Shown in pieces: positions 1-13,500 of a DNA stretch of 64,000 nt (position 1 is its first letter; every line of letters begins with the position of its first letter). This stretch comes from Pycnopodia helianthoides (Eukaryota; Echinodermata; Asteroidea; Forcipulatida; Asteriidae), in contig CM063246.1 of assembly GCA_032158295.1 (NCBI GenBank), positions 6,415,491 through 6,479,490 on the forward strand, given 5' to 3'. The notes under the pieces are model-generated. The model worked only from the letters and a program-made list of their open reading frames with translations, was not told where the DNA came from and did not search any database. A program made the translations under genes and the position numbers.

Positions 1-1569
1 ATCAAATCTATTCCGAGGCTGGAGATTTTACACATTGCTAAGTTTTTTTTTTTACAGGCAGTGATGTTGTCGATGAGGGGGGAATGTCCGGTCGAATCCA
101 CTGCGAAACGTGCATTATTATATCGAAGCATTTGTGAAAACTTCAGAACACTTACAGGATCATGAATAAATGTTTTGAGAAAAAAACTTCCAGCTAACTG
201 TCTTTGGGTTGTATCAACACATTATTAACGGATGCAAACATCTCAATTAGCGACGATAACAGTATCTTGGGCAACATCGTCCACAAATAAATAAGAACCA
301 ACTATTACAAAAATACATCCTGTCCAGCATACATTACACTATCAAGACAAACGGCTCAAATTGTTTTCAGAATAATTCTAACTTGTATTAATACTGAGAG
401 TTGTTTTTTTTATTTTGTACCAATTAGTCATGAAAGTCAGTAGTTTTTAATCTTGTAGCTTCTGCTAAAGAACTTCTTCTCATAGTACTTGGACCTATGC
501 AAGGAAACAAATCCTTTTGTTTTTTTCAGAATATGAAACTAACTTATTTGACAAGTTATTGCCTTATCTATGTATAAGAATGTATACTGCAGGTGAATTA
601 GCCATTCACAGATGTCATCAAATTAGTTGATTCGCGTGTAAATGTTTTATTCAATTCCATTTCAACATTCTCAATTTGCTGTTTGACAGAAGAAATTTAA
701 AAAAAACTCATCCAGCGAATAAAAGTTATGCAAATGTTGAATACATGTTATACTTGACACACGCTAAGTTCAGTTGGCAATTTGAAAACAAGATGGGATT
801 TGAACACATAAGCTCCAGCTGTAGATATTGTTCCAGACATTGCGTTCAAACATTCAACTTGTCTTAACTGCTAGAAAGTGAACTGTGTCAAATCATACCT
901 GGGGCGAATATTGCTGATCATTTCCAAAAGCAAATTTAATATGCTTATTTTCTTGATTTAAAAAATACAATAATAAAATCAAACAACTTGAAGGGCAATT
1001 TCATAATCTTTTAAAAAATAAGCATCATATGTAACCACACAGAAAAAAATAATGCATGACTAGAATCCTTCAAGTAAAAAACAAAATAATAAGTGATGAA
1101 GTCAAATACCAATCCCTTCATGAAATAATGTTTTTTACAATTCTTGATAAAAATTCTACAAATGAAACATCAACACAAGTGCTACATAAACAGTCCATTG
1201 CATGAGTTCTTCAATGTACAGTGCATGATTATCACCTCAAAAGATACAGAATTGAAGTGAAAACCTGAGGATGACTACCACTAAAAGTAAAAAGCCGTTA
1301 AAAATTTCATTCACCAATGTTTGTTTTTTGGCGAATAATCAAGTGGCCAGCAAGCATTTTGAAGTACATTTAAAAATCTACAAAGCAACAACAAAATACC
1401 TTTCATTATCGGTGGCTTTTAAAGTTTGTTTAAGATTTTTGTTGTTGTGTTTTACAGATGCAATTATTTTAAACTTGTTTGTTACATCAAAAATTGTCTA
1501 CTATGTACTTTTACAAAGAATATCTACCGTCATTGTATCAGTTTAGAAAATATATATTGATGCCTCTTG
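1..1569. other. 3' flank and probable 3' UTR of TOP1
   Basis: AT-rich sequence after the TOP1 stop codon, without any convincing coding potential; the short frames at 676-867 and 1271-1546 look random. On the minus strand AATAAA hexamers occur at 646-651 and about 409-414, either of which could end the TOP1 transcript. The true cleavage site cannot be told from sequence alone. Confidence 0.4.
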
Positions 1570-4500
1570 TTAAAATACAAAATCAGCCCCTGCCATGTCG
1601 ATGGCCCATCGGAACTTATCTCGCTGGGTACGGTTGTAAATCTTCTCCATAGGTACGGTCCATTTCTTTGTCCTAGTAGTAAGAAGTGAAAATAAAAAGG
1701 TTCATATTAACTAATTGTTTACTTTTCTTCCAACCTTCCATTTTATCCTTTGTTTTTCCAACTTCTTGTGGTCAAGCCATCCCCTTCCCTCCAACACCCC
1801 CCCCCTTTTGTCTCCATAATCTCTGCTTACCCCCCTGCTTTTTCTGAATGCTTTTTGCTTTTCTCCTCTTGTTCTGCTCTTGTCACCCTTGTATGCATGT
1901 TTGTGTGTTGTCTTCTTAATTAGCCTTTGAGAAAGACTCTGCTAGGGTCGAAACGTTAGGCCACTAACTAATTTTTTTGCATAAAAAGGTTCCATCACAT
2001 TTTACTCATTCCTTTATTGTTCCATTAATTTCCATTAGAAGTCCATTGCCAGAATGAAGTGTGCAGACAACTCCAATTTGAGCAACCATGTATTTATTTA
2101 TCTAATTTGTATGTATTTATAATGGGAACTCCTGAAACGCTACATAGCATAAGAAGCAGGCCAGCTTTTACCCATTATACAATTCTGAACATGGCCACAA
2201 TCGTTGATCTTCTGCTACCCATCATCGCCATGATTACATTCACAATAAATTTTACAACCATGAACTGGTTTCTCTTTAAAAGTAGAAATGGACGAAGTTG
2301 TAAGAAACAGTCTTGATTGAAAATGCTATTTTCATTTTTTCAACAGTTTTGGGTTGAACAAAGAAAAAGTGACTAACACAGGAATTGAACTTTCAACCAC
2401 CGATTAAAATGCCGGCGCTCTATCAACTGAGCTATCTAGCCCTAAATTGGTGGTATCATTTTTTTCCCCACATCTTTGTTTGGGGGTGCCAGTCAGTTTC
2501 CCTTGTGGTTTATTACTTGATATGTTTAAACAGGTGGTGTGGGGAAATTCCCCCCACCCTTGATATACTTTATTACCCGCTTTTTCCAATCTGCTGCAGT
2601 TTAGTTTATGAAAAACGTCAGATGTTTTCAACCAGGCCGAAACATCAAAACCATTCAAAACCCATTACACTCGGGAAACTTCAGTGCTATGCGCTATATA
2701 AGGATGGTTTTATTATTATTATCATTATTTTAACAAAAAAAGTGAGTAGTTACCATGCAACTGAGATCCGTGGATCCAAATAGTTAAGCTTGGAGGTACC
2801 CAGAGCGATCTCCTTATTCTCTTCCTTGTCAGTTGCATTCATTTCTAGCTTTGCTAGCTGATCCTCAAGACGTTCTACTTGTAATTTCTTTCGTTCCAAG
2901 GCACTGGAAAGTCAAGAGGAAAATGAAAACGGATTTTAAGTTGGACCACAAAAGATGATTTAATCGGGACCAGGTGTCACAGTCCAAATAAGCCGATAGT
3001 AGTGTGCTCAAAACCCCCCACAAAACAAATCTTTTTTCATTGCTTTCACTAAAAAAATGAAATTTTCACAGATGGAATAACTGAATTCTTCCCAAAACAA
3101 ATCTTTAACGTTCAGGATATACCTTTAAGTAAAGCTGACTTGAATTCAATTAATTTTTTTTTAGTATCATTGATATCGATCATTGATATCGATCATTGAT
3201 ATCGATCATTGATATTGATCATTGATATTGATCATTGATATTGATCATTGATATCGATCATTGATATTGAATGCTAAAAACATAAGACATTTTACTTCTA
3301 AGTTAAACTTGATATCAAACAAATGCAGCGGTGCCCTCAAGTTTCTGACATTTCTTGTGAGTAATAAAGAGTGGGAAAGAAGGAAGGGCAGATTGTGTCC
3401 TAAAGGTATGTTTACAATGTTTATAGAGGAGGGGAAGAAAGAGAAAGAGGCAGGGTGATAGCATCCCTTTTTCTTCCAAGTCCAATTTAAACATAAATTC
3501 TTGGTATTCACTCACGTCTTCATTCTGTCATTTCGACTGGATTTGTACTCGGCCTTCATTGATTTGAACTCTTTCCTGGCCTTCTTGATAGCTTCATGCT
3601 TAGCCTTGATCTTAGTCTGCAGGTTCTCCATCTGTTTGTCGAAGGTCTTGGGAGCTGCACGCTGATGGTTGCACAGGATTGCCACGGCACGGTTGGCACG
3701 GTTGTAGGAAAGAATTTTGGCAGGGATAGAGTCTTCTTCTACAGGTTTTAGAATAATAATAACAATAATAAGACATTTGCAAAGCGCCTAATGCATAAGC
3801 CCCCAAGCGTATAAAGAGAACAAAAAAATGTACAATGAGTGAAAGATACATTACAAGTAAGCAGATTACAAATAAGCAGCTTCAAACAAATGAGTGTTTA
3901 ACAGAGACTTAAAACAGTGTAAAGAACTAGCCTGGTGAATAACACACAGATTGAATTAAAAACAGTTGCCACCCTTGACATTTAAATATTGCATTAATAT
4001 AAAAAATAGAACAAAATAAAAAATGGACTAATTATAACAAGTTAATATTTGTCAAACTTTTCAGTCATAGCATGGTTTGATAAACCGCTAAATGTGTAGG
4101 AAAAACAAGAAATTGTCTTGACATTTACATATTGCATTTATATATCAAATACAACAAAATAAAAACTGGACTAATTATAACAAGTTAATACAAATATGTG
4201 AAACTTTTCAGTCATAGCATGGTTTGATAAAGTGTTAGATGTGTAAGAAAAACAAGAAATTGTCTTGACATTTACATATTGCATTTATATATCAAATACA
4301 ACAAAATAAAAACTGGACTAATTATAACAAGTTAATACAAATATGTGAAACTTTTCAGTCATAGCATGGTTTGATAAAGTGTTAGATGTGTAGGAAAAAC
4401 AAGAAATTGTCTTGACATTTACATATTGCATTTATATATCAAATACAACAAAATAAAAACTGGACTAATTATAACAAGTTAATACAAATATGTGAAACTT

Positions 4501-7500
4501 TTCAGTCATAGCATGGTTTGATAAACTGTTAGATGTGTAGGAAACACAAGAAATTGTCTTCATGCCAAAAAAGCTATTGCCAAATTATATCAGAAACAGT
4601 TATCAGGGGTTGTCCTTAACTTTTTTTCAACTAGCCAGCAGGACCAGTTGGCTTGATTTTTAACTGGTCCGCCAGGTTTTTGACTGGTCCGTCAGTTTTT
4701 TGACTGGTCTGTCAGTTTTTTTATGAAATTTTTCATAACGAATGAAACAATACCCTGATTTTTGATTGTCGCTATTTCAATTCAATGAACTGCAACGTCA
4801 AGTTAAGCCGCCGTTTCAACTGGCATTTAGCCAGCAGACCACCGCTAAGGTCGAACCCTGGTTATACGAACCAAACAATCAAGTGCAATACATGGTTCTA
4901 GACCTGAGCCTTACAAAACTTACCCATTGTTAATTCATCCAACTGGTTCTGTAGTGTAGATGAAGCATTGTAGGTCCTGAATACCTTAGCAGTCAGTCCC
5001 TCCATTAGTTCTTGTAGATGCTTGTTTAGGATGGATGTGGTCAATCGGTCAAACAAGTCATCACCTGCCTGTTTATTCTCCATGAAGAGTTTGAGATTTC
5101 GGAATGCCTAATGGTACCAATGAAATCGGTTTTTATCAATGTTAACATTTATCAATATTTACATGTTGTCTTCTTTTTTAATGTCTTAAAAGCAAGTAAT
5201 CCTTTTACTGGTAATCCACCCCCCCCCCCAAAAGTGGATTTTCAAGTGAAACTAGACCAGTTAACTGATAAAATGTCTTGTGCATTGGTACACTGCACAA
5301 AATAGCTTTATCATCAGCCTTTAAAAACTAAACAAACAAATAAGCGGTCAAGTTAAGATTCAAAGCATCTGTTATTTTTTATTATTATTACTGTTTCATT
5401 TTATCACAGAATGCAAAAGGAAGATCTCATTTTCCTTTGTGCCGGTTAACTCCCCGAGTCGGGCTACATCCCGTAGCCTTAGATCTTAAGGGTCTTTCTC
5501 AGGATCCTTGCTGTTCCCAAAAGCGCAGCCTTCTGTAAAAGATCTATATGTACCCTCACAGTTGTCCCTATCCCCATTTCATCTAGATGTTTTCCCAGTG
5601 CTTTGGGAATGGTGCGAAGTGCTCCGACCACCACATTATCCATGTGTGCGATACCATGTCATACGCCTTCTGTCATAGTCGATCCACGCCATTGCCAAAT
5701 TATTATCATCATTATATATTGATATAAAGTTGAATGGCCCTATTTTCACCGAAAGGCTTTATTAAAACAAATTTTCCTCTGAACAAATTTTGACAGACGT
5801 TGTTGTTTCAGAAAGAAAATCACACAAAAATGTTCAAATATGCCACCGGCAATGCATAAAATACATGAAACATGCAACATTGTTTATACATGGCTGATGG
5901 TCGTGAGATGTCGGGATCCCGACAATATTTCATTTTTAGTTTTTAATTAACAACCACTTATCATTGACCATCTTTTTTCGTGTAATTCCTGAAATGAAGC
6001 TTAACTTTCTTGAATCTATAAAGATAGTAAGTTAAATTTAAAATCTAAATCTTTGCGTCAAAAATCAGACCAAGCATCTTTAATGTTTGCTGTTCTATAA
6101 CTGACATACCTGGCATTCTTCAACCTTATGGTATGTTTTTACAATTTCATCTCAAAGTAAGCAGTTGACAAAACCATTCAAGTTGGAGGGAGACTGACTC
6201 ACCTTGGTTGGGATTTTTGATAAATTGTCTAGTCCATAATTGAGTTGAAAACAAAAAATAAATAAACATAATAAATTTACACAGATTTGTCTAATTGTTT
6301 GCAGCTTAAATGCATTCTTCAATCAAGACAACTTACAATGTTCATATATTATTTAAAACATGTGAGCCCCATTTTTTATTTTACTCCTACACAGTTGCTC
6401 ACTGCATGATATAAAAACTCACCCTCTTTTCCACTGGCACACTGTTTTGGTAGCGGATAGAATCCTTACCCAGGAAGTCAAACTCCACCACAAATTCTTG
6501 TCCACTCTTTTCCTCGTGTAACTTGAGGTGTTCCACACGTAGAGAGCAGCAGCCTACAGTATCAGCTGACTCACCTTCTTCCTTCTCATTACCGGCCCTG
6601 AGTGCCAACTAGTCACAACACAACAAAAACATAAACATTTAACTGCGAACATTATTCTAAATGCTCTTAAAGGCAAAGTATACCTTTGGTTTTTGGAACC
6701 GTTCAATTGTTTTAATCCTATATAAATGTAGATATACAATAAAACTGGGATGAATATTTTTAAAGGTATTATACAGGATTGGTAGAGCTGACAAAACAGT
6801 CGCAAACAAAGTTTATGTTTTATGTGATTAACCATATACATAAAATAACAAACCTGTGGAAATTTGAGCTCAATTGGTCATCGAGGTCACAAGAAAATAG
6901 TGAAAAGAGACCTTATGTGTTTTCTCTTTTTTAAAACATCAAGTTTATTATCGCACGCGATAAAAACTATTGTTTTATTCATTTCTCAGAAACAATAGCA
7001 TTTTAGGCAAAAATATTTTAAGGAACCCTTTCTATCATTACTTACTTTAAATCATGTAAGTTATGTGTGAATCTGTGAACATTTGTGTTTTACTAATAGT
7101 GTACAGGGCCTTTAAATGAAAGCTGGAAGAAATGTTGAAAATTGGTTAAAACATCTGTTAACACAATTGAATGTTTTGCTAATGTTCGGCCGCCCATGCC
7201 AACCAGTGCGGTTTGTTTATCAACAACAGAAAGGTCTGCAGAGTACCTTCATATTCAATCCGCATTTGCAACTATATTACAAACATCTACACTTTAGAAT
7301 TGATTATGTAGTGGCAAGGAGGTCAGACAGTATGAATACAGATTTCCTTAAACTTCCACTCTGGACAAAACTGTCCATGTCAAGAAGGATTTAAGAATGC
7401 ATCATTCCTCCAGAGACTCAAATAATTATATTACAAGCATTTTTTATATCAAATCCCAACTATAAATAAACCCCTGTACTGATGACATCACTGTTTACTT

Positions 7501-10500
7501 ACTGCATTGCTAAGTGCTGTAACTGGGTAAAGCATTTCCGGCAGTTAATTCTCAAACCGTGAAGTTAAAAGTACTTAGGTCTGTTCCGTATTAATAGATC
7601 CTAATCCTAAAAGTCAACTACAGAACTCAACTACGACACCCCTACCTTTGTTGAAAATTGACAACAATGTTTATAGTAGGGAGGAACTATAAATAAATAG
7701 TAAACTTGCGGGTACAACCATGTGTACATCTCTTTTGTGGGAGTGGTGGCTCTGAAAAGAGCCGGTGTGGTCTCAACACTTCAAGCTGTCACCGGCCAAG
7801 AACAGATTGGACCCTTCCTGCCCAAACGTGCATCCCGCAAGCGCTACTTAAGCTCCAACACCACCAGCAGTCCAGCATTCTCCTGAATACGAGCAGAGTA
7901 TACTGTTCGAAACGTCGAGACCACACTGGCTCTTTTCAGAGCCACCACTCTCACAAAAGAGATTTACACATGGTTGTACCCGCAAGTTTACTACTTATTT
8001 ATAGTTCCTTCCTATTTTCCACACCATGCAAAGCTTCCAAACAATACTTGATGATTATAGCGCTTCATTATTCCAACTATCCTGTTCCTTCTTCACTTTT
8101 TAGAATCCCATTTAGTTTCATCTAAAGGTATCATGTGAGCCTTGGCTTTTCAGATATCAGTGCTTAATTATAAAGTGTACTCTACTATTGGTGTACATTA
8201 ATCTTACTTTATCAATAAAGTAGAGTGCCACTGCCCGTTGACGTATTCGCATCTCTTTACTTTTGAAGTCTTCACGGTAGTTGGCACGGATTTTCTCTAC
8301 ACATTTCTTCAGTTTGCGAGCCGTTTCATATTTAGCCCAATCTTTTTCACCCTATAAACACAAGACAAAAAGGACACTTTATTTACCAAGTGGTGCATGT
8401 TTTCCCACAGATAGTCAGACAGCATGATAATAGATTTCAATTAATTTACAAAAAAATGAATGGTCTGCATTTTTTGCATAATTTGTTCTTGGCCTTAATT
8501 AAAATGTATAACTTGCAAATGCTGCAACAACAAATAGTCCAACAAATGTAATGAAAGGGATTTTTGCTATGAGAGCAAATCTTTGCCACACATCAGCTGC
8601 TCAAATTGAATAACTCTCAATGTTACATTAAATAAATTATGTCTTTCTGTTGTACAAAGTAAAAGTACACCTGAACAAAAAACATTTAATAAGATGGAAC
8701 TGATAACGACAATTTGGTAAGATACCCTGAAATCCATGAACAAGCAAAGCCTTTCAAAACATTCTTCAAAATGCACAAGTTGGCACTCGAACTAACCTTT
8801 AGCCTTGAGCTTGGGTTGAGCATGACATATTTAATGGCACCTTGGATGTTCTCATTCCAGGAACACAACCACGTAACACTGTTGTCATGAATCACCTGCT
8901 TCCACCTATGGCCTTCTGGTGCAACAGGAATAGTGGAGTCCCTAATAAAAGAAAGGGGAAGTGCTATGAACTATGACCTCTTTAAGAGATTTGAGTCAAA
9001 CAATCCTAAAAGTTATTCAATTTATATAAATCTGGGGCAAGTTATAAAGAATACAGCATTTCAAGAAAAATACAACTGTTTCTTCTCAAAGTGTTTCTAT
9101 AAGGCGCAGTCCTTTAAGGGCCGGTTGACCGACCATTAAAAGACTAAATGGGTCAAGGTAGCAACGGTTCAATAGCATTTGCCAAATGGTTGGGAGAATC
9201 GTTTGTGTAACCATGGAGGTATGTAACGTTCCAATGCGCTCAGCTTATCTGGTCCTCTGGAGTCAGGACAATGGGGATATAATCGGATCACCGTCCATTA
9301 TATTGGGATTACAGCGCCTGTTGAAGAAGCTCCGACTTTTATTATGAATTTAAAAACTAAAACACACAAACCTTTTATGGTTTAGTTATTTCCAAAGTGC
9401 TTAAGACAGGTGATACAAAGTGCCAAGCGGTTGCTTTCAGATTACCGAATGGTTAAAGCTTCAAAAATTAACCCTTTGCACAATTGTTCATCGGTTGGCC
9501 AATCAGCCCTATTTGGACCCTACCCTTATAAAAATTTTCTTCTCTTAATTTGTCTAACTTGTATTGATCTACAGGAGGTCAGACAGTATGAATACAGGTT
9601 TCCTTAAACTTCCACTCTGGACTAAACTATCCATGTCAAGAAGGATTAAAGGATGCATCATTCCTCCATAGTATCATAGATTTAGGAAATATAGATTCTA
9701 TTCCTTCAAACTTCAGATGTATTTAGACAGTTTGAGGATAGTAAGGAATAATCCCGAACCATCCAAACCTAAATTAACTGTCCATTACTCTAGTCAATAA
9801 CTAATAACAGCTTCAGTTTGATTTATAAGTTTTCAGAATGATTAGATCAATTCAATTAATTACTTGCTGCAGTTGATGATGACATCTTCAGGGTGAACCC
9901 TTTTCTTGTGCATGCCTTGTTTAGGATGGTCACCACGGCCTCGGAAAAGACCTGGCGGCTCTATTTTGAAATTGCCCATCTTTTCACGATGTCCATCGAT
10001 GGTGCAGAAGCCATACTCTTGAAGAAGTTCTTCGTTCTTGTTTTTGTTTGCCTGAAAGTGAAAACAATTAACAAACGCTCAGAGATGATCGTCTTTACTG
10101 CCCCATCACCCTTATTCATTGTTCTCATAGAAATTCTGAAATTGCCTCTTTTCTTGGATCTTCAGAAGTGAAACTCCAGATGAGGTATGTTTCTCATGAC
10201 AGGGATGTGGATTCAACCATTCTAGTTAATACTAATTTGCATATGAGGCATATTGTTTCTTGCTGTTCTGTGGTTGCCCAACCGGCCCTATTTGGACCCT
10301 ACCCTTATACCAGTTTTCTTCTCTTAGTTTGACTTACTTGTATTGATCTACAGGAGGTCAGACAGTATGAATACAGATTTCCTTAAACTTCCACTCTGAA
10401 CAAAACTGTCCATGTCAAGAAGGATTAAAGGATGCATCATTCCTCCATAGTATCATAGATTTACGAAGTAAACATCATATTTGTTCAAACTTCAGATGTA

Positions 10501-13500
10501 TTTAGACAGTATTGAGGATAGTAAGGAAAAATTCCTAACCATCCAAACCTAAATAACTGTCCATTACTCTAGTCAATAACTAATAACAGCTTCAGTTTGA
10601 TTTGTAAGTTTTCAGGTGGATTAAATCGATTCAATTAATTACTTGCTGTAGTTGATGATGACATGTTCAGGGTGAACCCTTTTGCAGAAGAGGTATATTG
10701 TTTCTCATGTGGATTCAACCATTCTAGTCAGTATGAATTTGCAGATCAGGTATTATATATATGAAACAATCATGTCAGTTTAGTTTTCAAGATCAAAGTT
10801 GCCTTTTAAAGTTAAAGCTTAAGCTTGAAAAAGTTGTCAGTGTTGGCATATGTGTAATGAAGGTATTTATGTACGGTATTGGGCTTCTAAATACATTTGT
10901 GTGTGTATGAAAAGAGTGTTACATTCATAACTGTCTTTAGAAACAACTTTTTGCTCACACTCCTTCAGTGACACACACTCATGTGAATCTTCAAACATTC
11001 AAACCTCTTCACATGACACTTATAAAGTCATATAAACCTACCAGCTTCTCATCCTTGGAGAGATTCCGCCTCTCCTCTGATTTTTGCAAGAAGTGTTGAT
11101 GAAGTTCCTTAAAGTTACACTTCTTTAGACTCGTTATCGTTTTGCGTTCATCCTCTGTCATCTCCTACAAAGGAATTTAAAAGCCAAGAGATAAACACGA
11201 ACAGTCTCAACTAACCTTTGCTTGGCAATAAGTTTGTTAAAGGAACATTACAGAATTGGTTTTTGCTAACAAAACAGTTGCTGGCGGTGTAAGCACTTCA
11301 TGTAATCCACCATATACATAAACTGACAAACCTGTAGAAGTTTGAGATCGATCGGCCATCTGGGTCACGAGAAAATACTGAAAAACCGATTACACATTTG
11401 CATGAAATCATGTAGATTCAAAAAAATGAATAAAACGCTCACTGAGCGATAAACTCCAATCGGAAAATTGGTTTATTCATTTCTCATCAAATATGGCGTT
11501 TCAGACAGAAATATTTCAAGGGATGTTTTCTACTATCATCATCATTAGACCATGTAAGTTTTATGTAAATCTGTGATCAAAAAGTATATTTTACAAGTTT
11601 TTTTCATTACCAATTCTGTAATGTTCCTTTAAGCACCATTTTCTTTGAAACAGTCCTTTGGCAAATTTTGTGAATGTATAGACACGTGTATTACTAACCT
11701 TTCTCCAGCCATTGAAAAAGTTCTTGTTGAACACTTCCCGGGTTGTATACTCATGATCCAACATGCGGGCATAGAAACCAGCAACCTCCTCAGCCTTTTC
11801 ACTCAGCCTCATAACCTTGCCTTGAATAAAGAAGAAGTAGATACTTCAAAAATTAGTGACCATTAAAACTTACTTGGTAAGAAACACTGCAGATGTTGAT
11901 AGTGTAAACAATTTTGAGAAAGGATTCCCGTTTGAAGTAATATTGTTTGGATAATTTTTCACCCAAAAACATTTGAAACCGAAAATCGTTACTCAGATTT
12001 CCGAGGGTTGGTGTCTGTTGGTTGGTTCCCGTTGTCACCTTGCTAATCGTAAATGGATTCAACGTTCTTGTGAAAATACCCCAATTTTTGTTTTGCTATT
12101 TTCTCAGCAAGAAGACACTGTATTCAGCTAAAACTTTTACATGAGCCTTTCATTGTGTCTTTCTTTCTAATTTTGCCAATAAATCAGCATTACATTGACA
12201 ATGACCAATATACGACCCTACCTTGAAGAAAATCCGATACACAGAATTTCACTTTTAAGTTTCTCATAGCCCAAAATACATGTACCACTAATGCAGGCTT
12301 CCAAGAGAAGTGAACAAACATGACGTACTTTGATTTGCAACTTTTTAAATTGCTGATTAATGGACCCTTCTACTTATGATGGCTGAAGCTCAGACCTTGT
12401 TCACACCACAACAGTCTTCCTATCCCAGCCGAGTTTTGAAACTAATAATGATGCACAAACTAGGTGAGTACATTTTCTAATGAACCCCACTTTGAAAGAG
12501 CACTCCATGATCATCATCTTCTGTAGTTAACGCTTACCATCAAAGAAGAACTTGACATTTTTAGGAAGAGGTTCATAGGGAGGTGCAAAGACAGGTCCTT
12601 TATGCTCCAAGAAGATCCACTTCACACCCTCAGGGTGAGGTTCCTCCTCCCACCTAAATGGAATAATCAAAGTCACTTGTACTAATTAAGTTTTAATTAA
12701 CCTACAAATACAATGACTTCAACAAAGGGGATCATCATACATCATACAGCCTAGAAATGTTCCATGTTTTCTCATTCATGTTAATATGATAAGCATAATG
12801 GATGGCTTACCCATATTTGGATGGCTTACCCATATTTGGATGGCTTACCCATATTTGGATGGCTTACCCATGTTTGGATGGCTTACCATTATTTGGATGG
12901 CTTACCCATATTTGGATGGATTACCCATATTTGGATGGCTTACCCATGTTCTCTACATTACTGTCTGAACATAATGCATTTATACACACAAAAATGCACT
13001 GCTTCATGCGTTTTCCCAGCCCAAAGTAAAGTTTGTTGTCTATGGCAGTTCAGATGCGTAGTCGTGTGTGCAAGACTTGCGTGTGCTGAACCAAATCAAG
13101 CCAAGCTGTTAAATTGTTTGCCCAAATCCAACGAGGAAAGTAAAATCCCAAAATCCCACTAATCTGTTGAAAATCGCCCTGCTGATAATATTGAAGAGTG
13201 ATTTCATGGCCTTGTTGATTGGAAATGGTTAAGCTCAGGGGTGTATTTGGGGTTAGCTGTTAGCTCCATAAGAGTATACAGGCAGGTCCAAAAAAACTAG
13301 CCACCACAGAAGTCACAAGTCCTTTGTCATGTGTCCTGCTTGACCTTGCGTTTTTCAGATTTTTGCAGAGTGTTTCGGAGATAAATGATTTTTCTACTCT
13401 TTTAGTGCAAGGTCAGGGGATTCGTAATAATTGGTTTCTAAATATAAAAACTCAATATTTTAGCGCATCTTAGAGTCTCCTTTTGAATAAATACTGGTGA

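Noticed and set aside
3166..4560. CRISPR array
   Set aside because: The tandem repeats have no spacers and the sequence is animal nuclear DNA.
12786..13162. Three frames with repeating [10 protein letters not shown] peptides
   Set aside because: They come from the 19-bp minisatellite read in all three phases.
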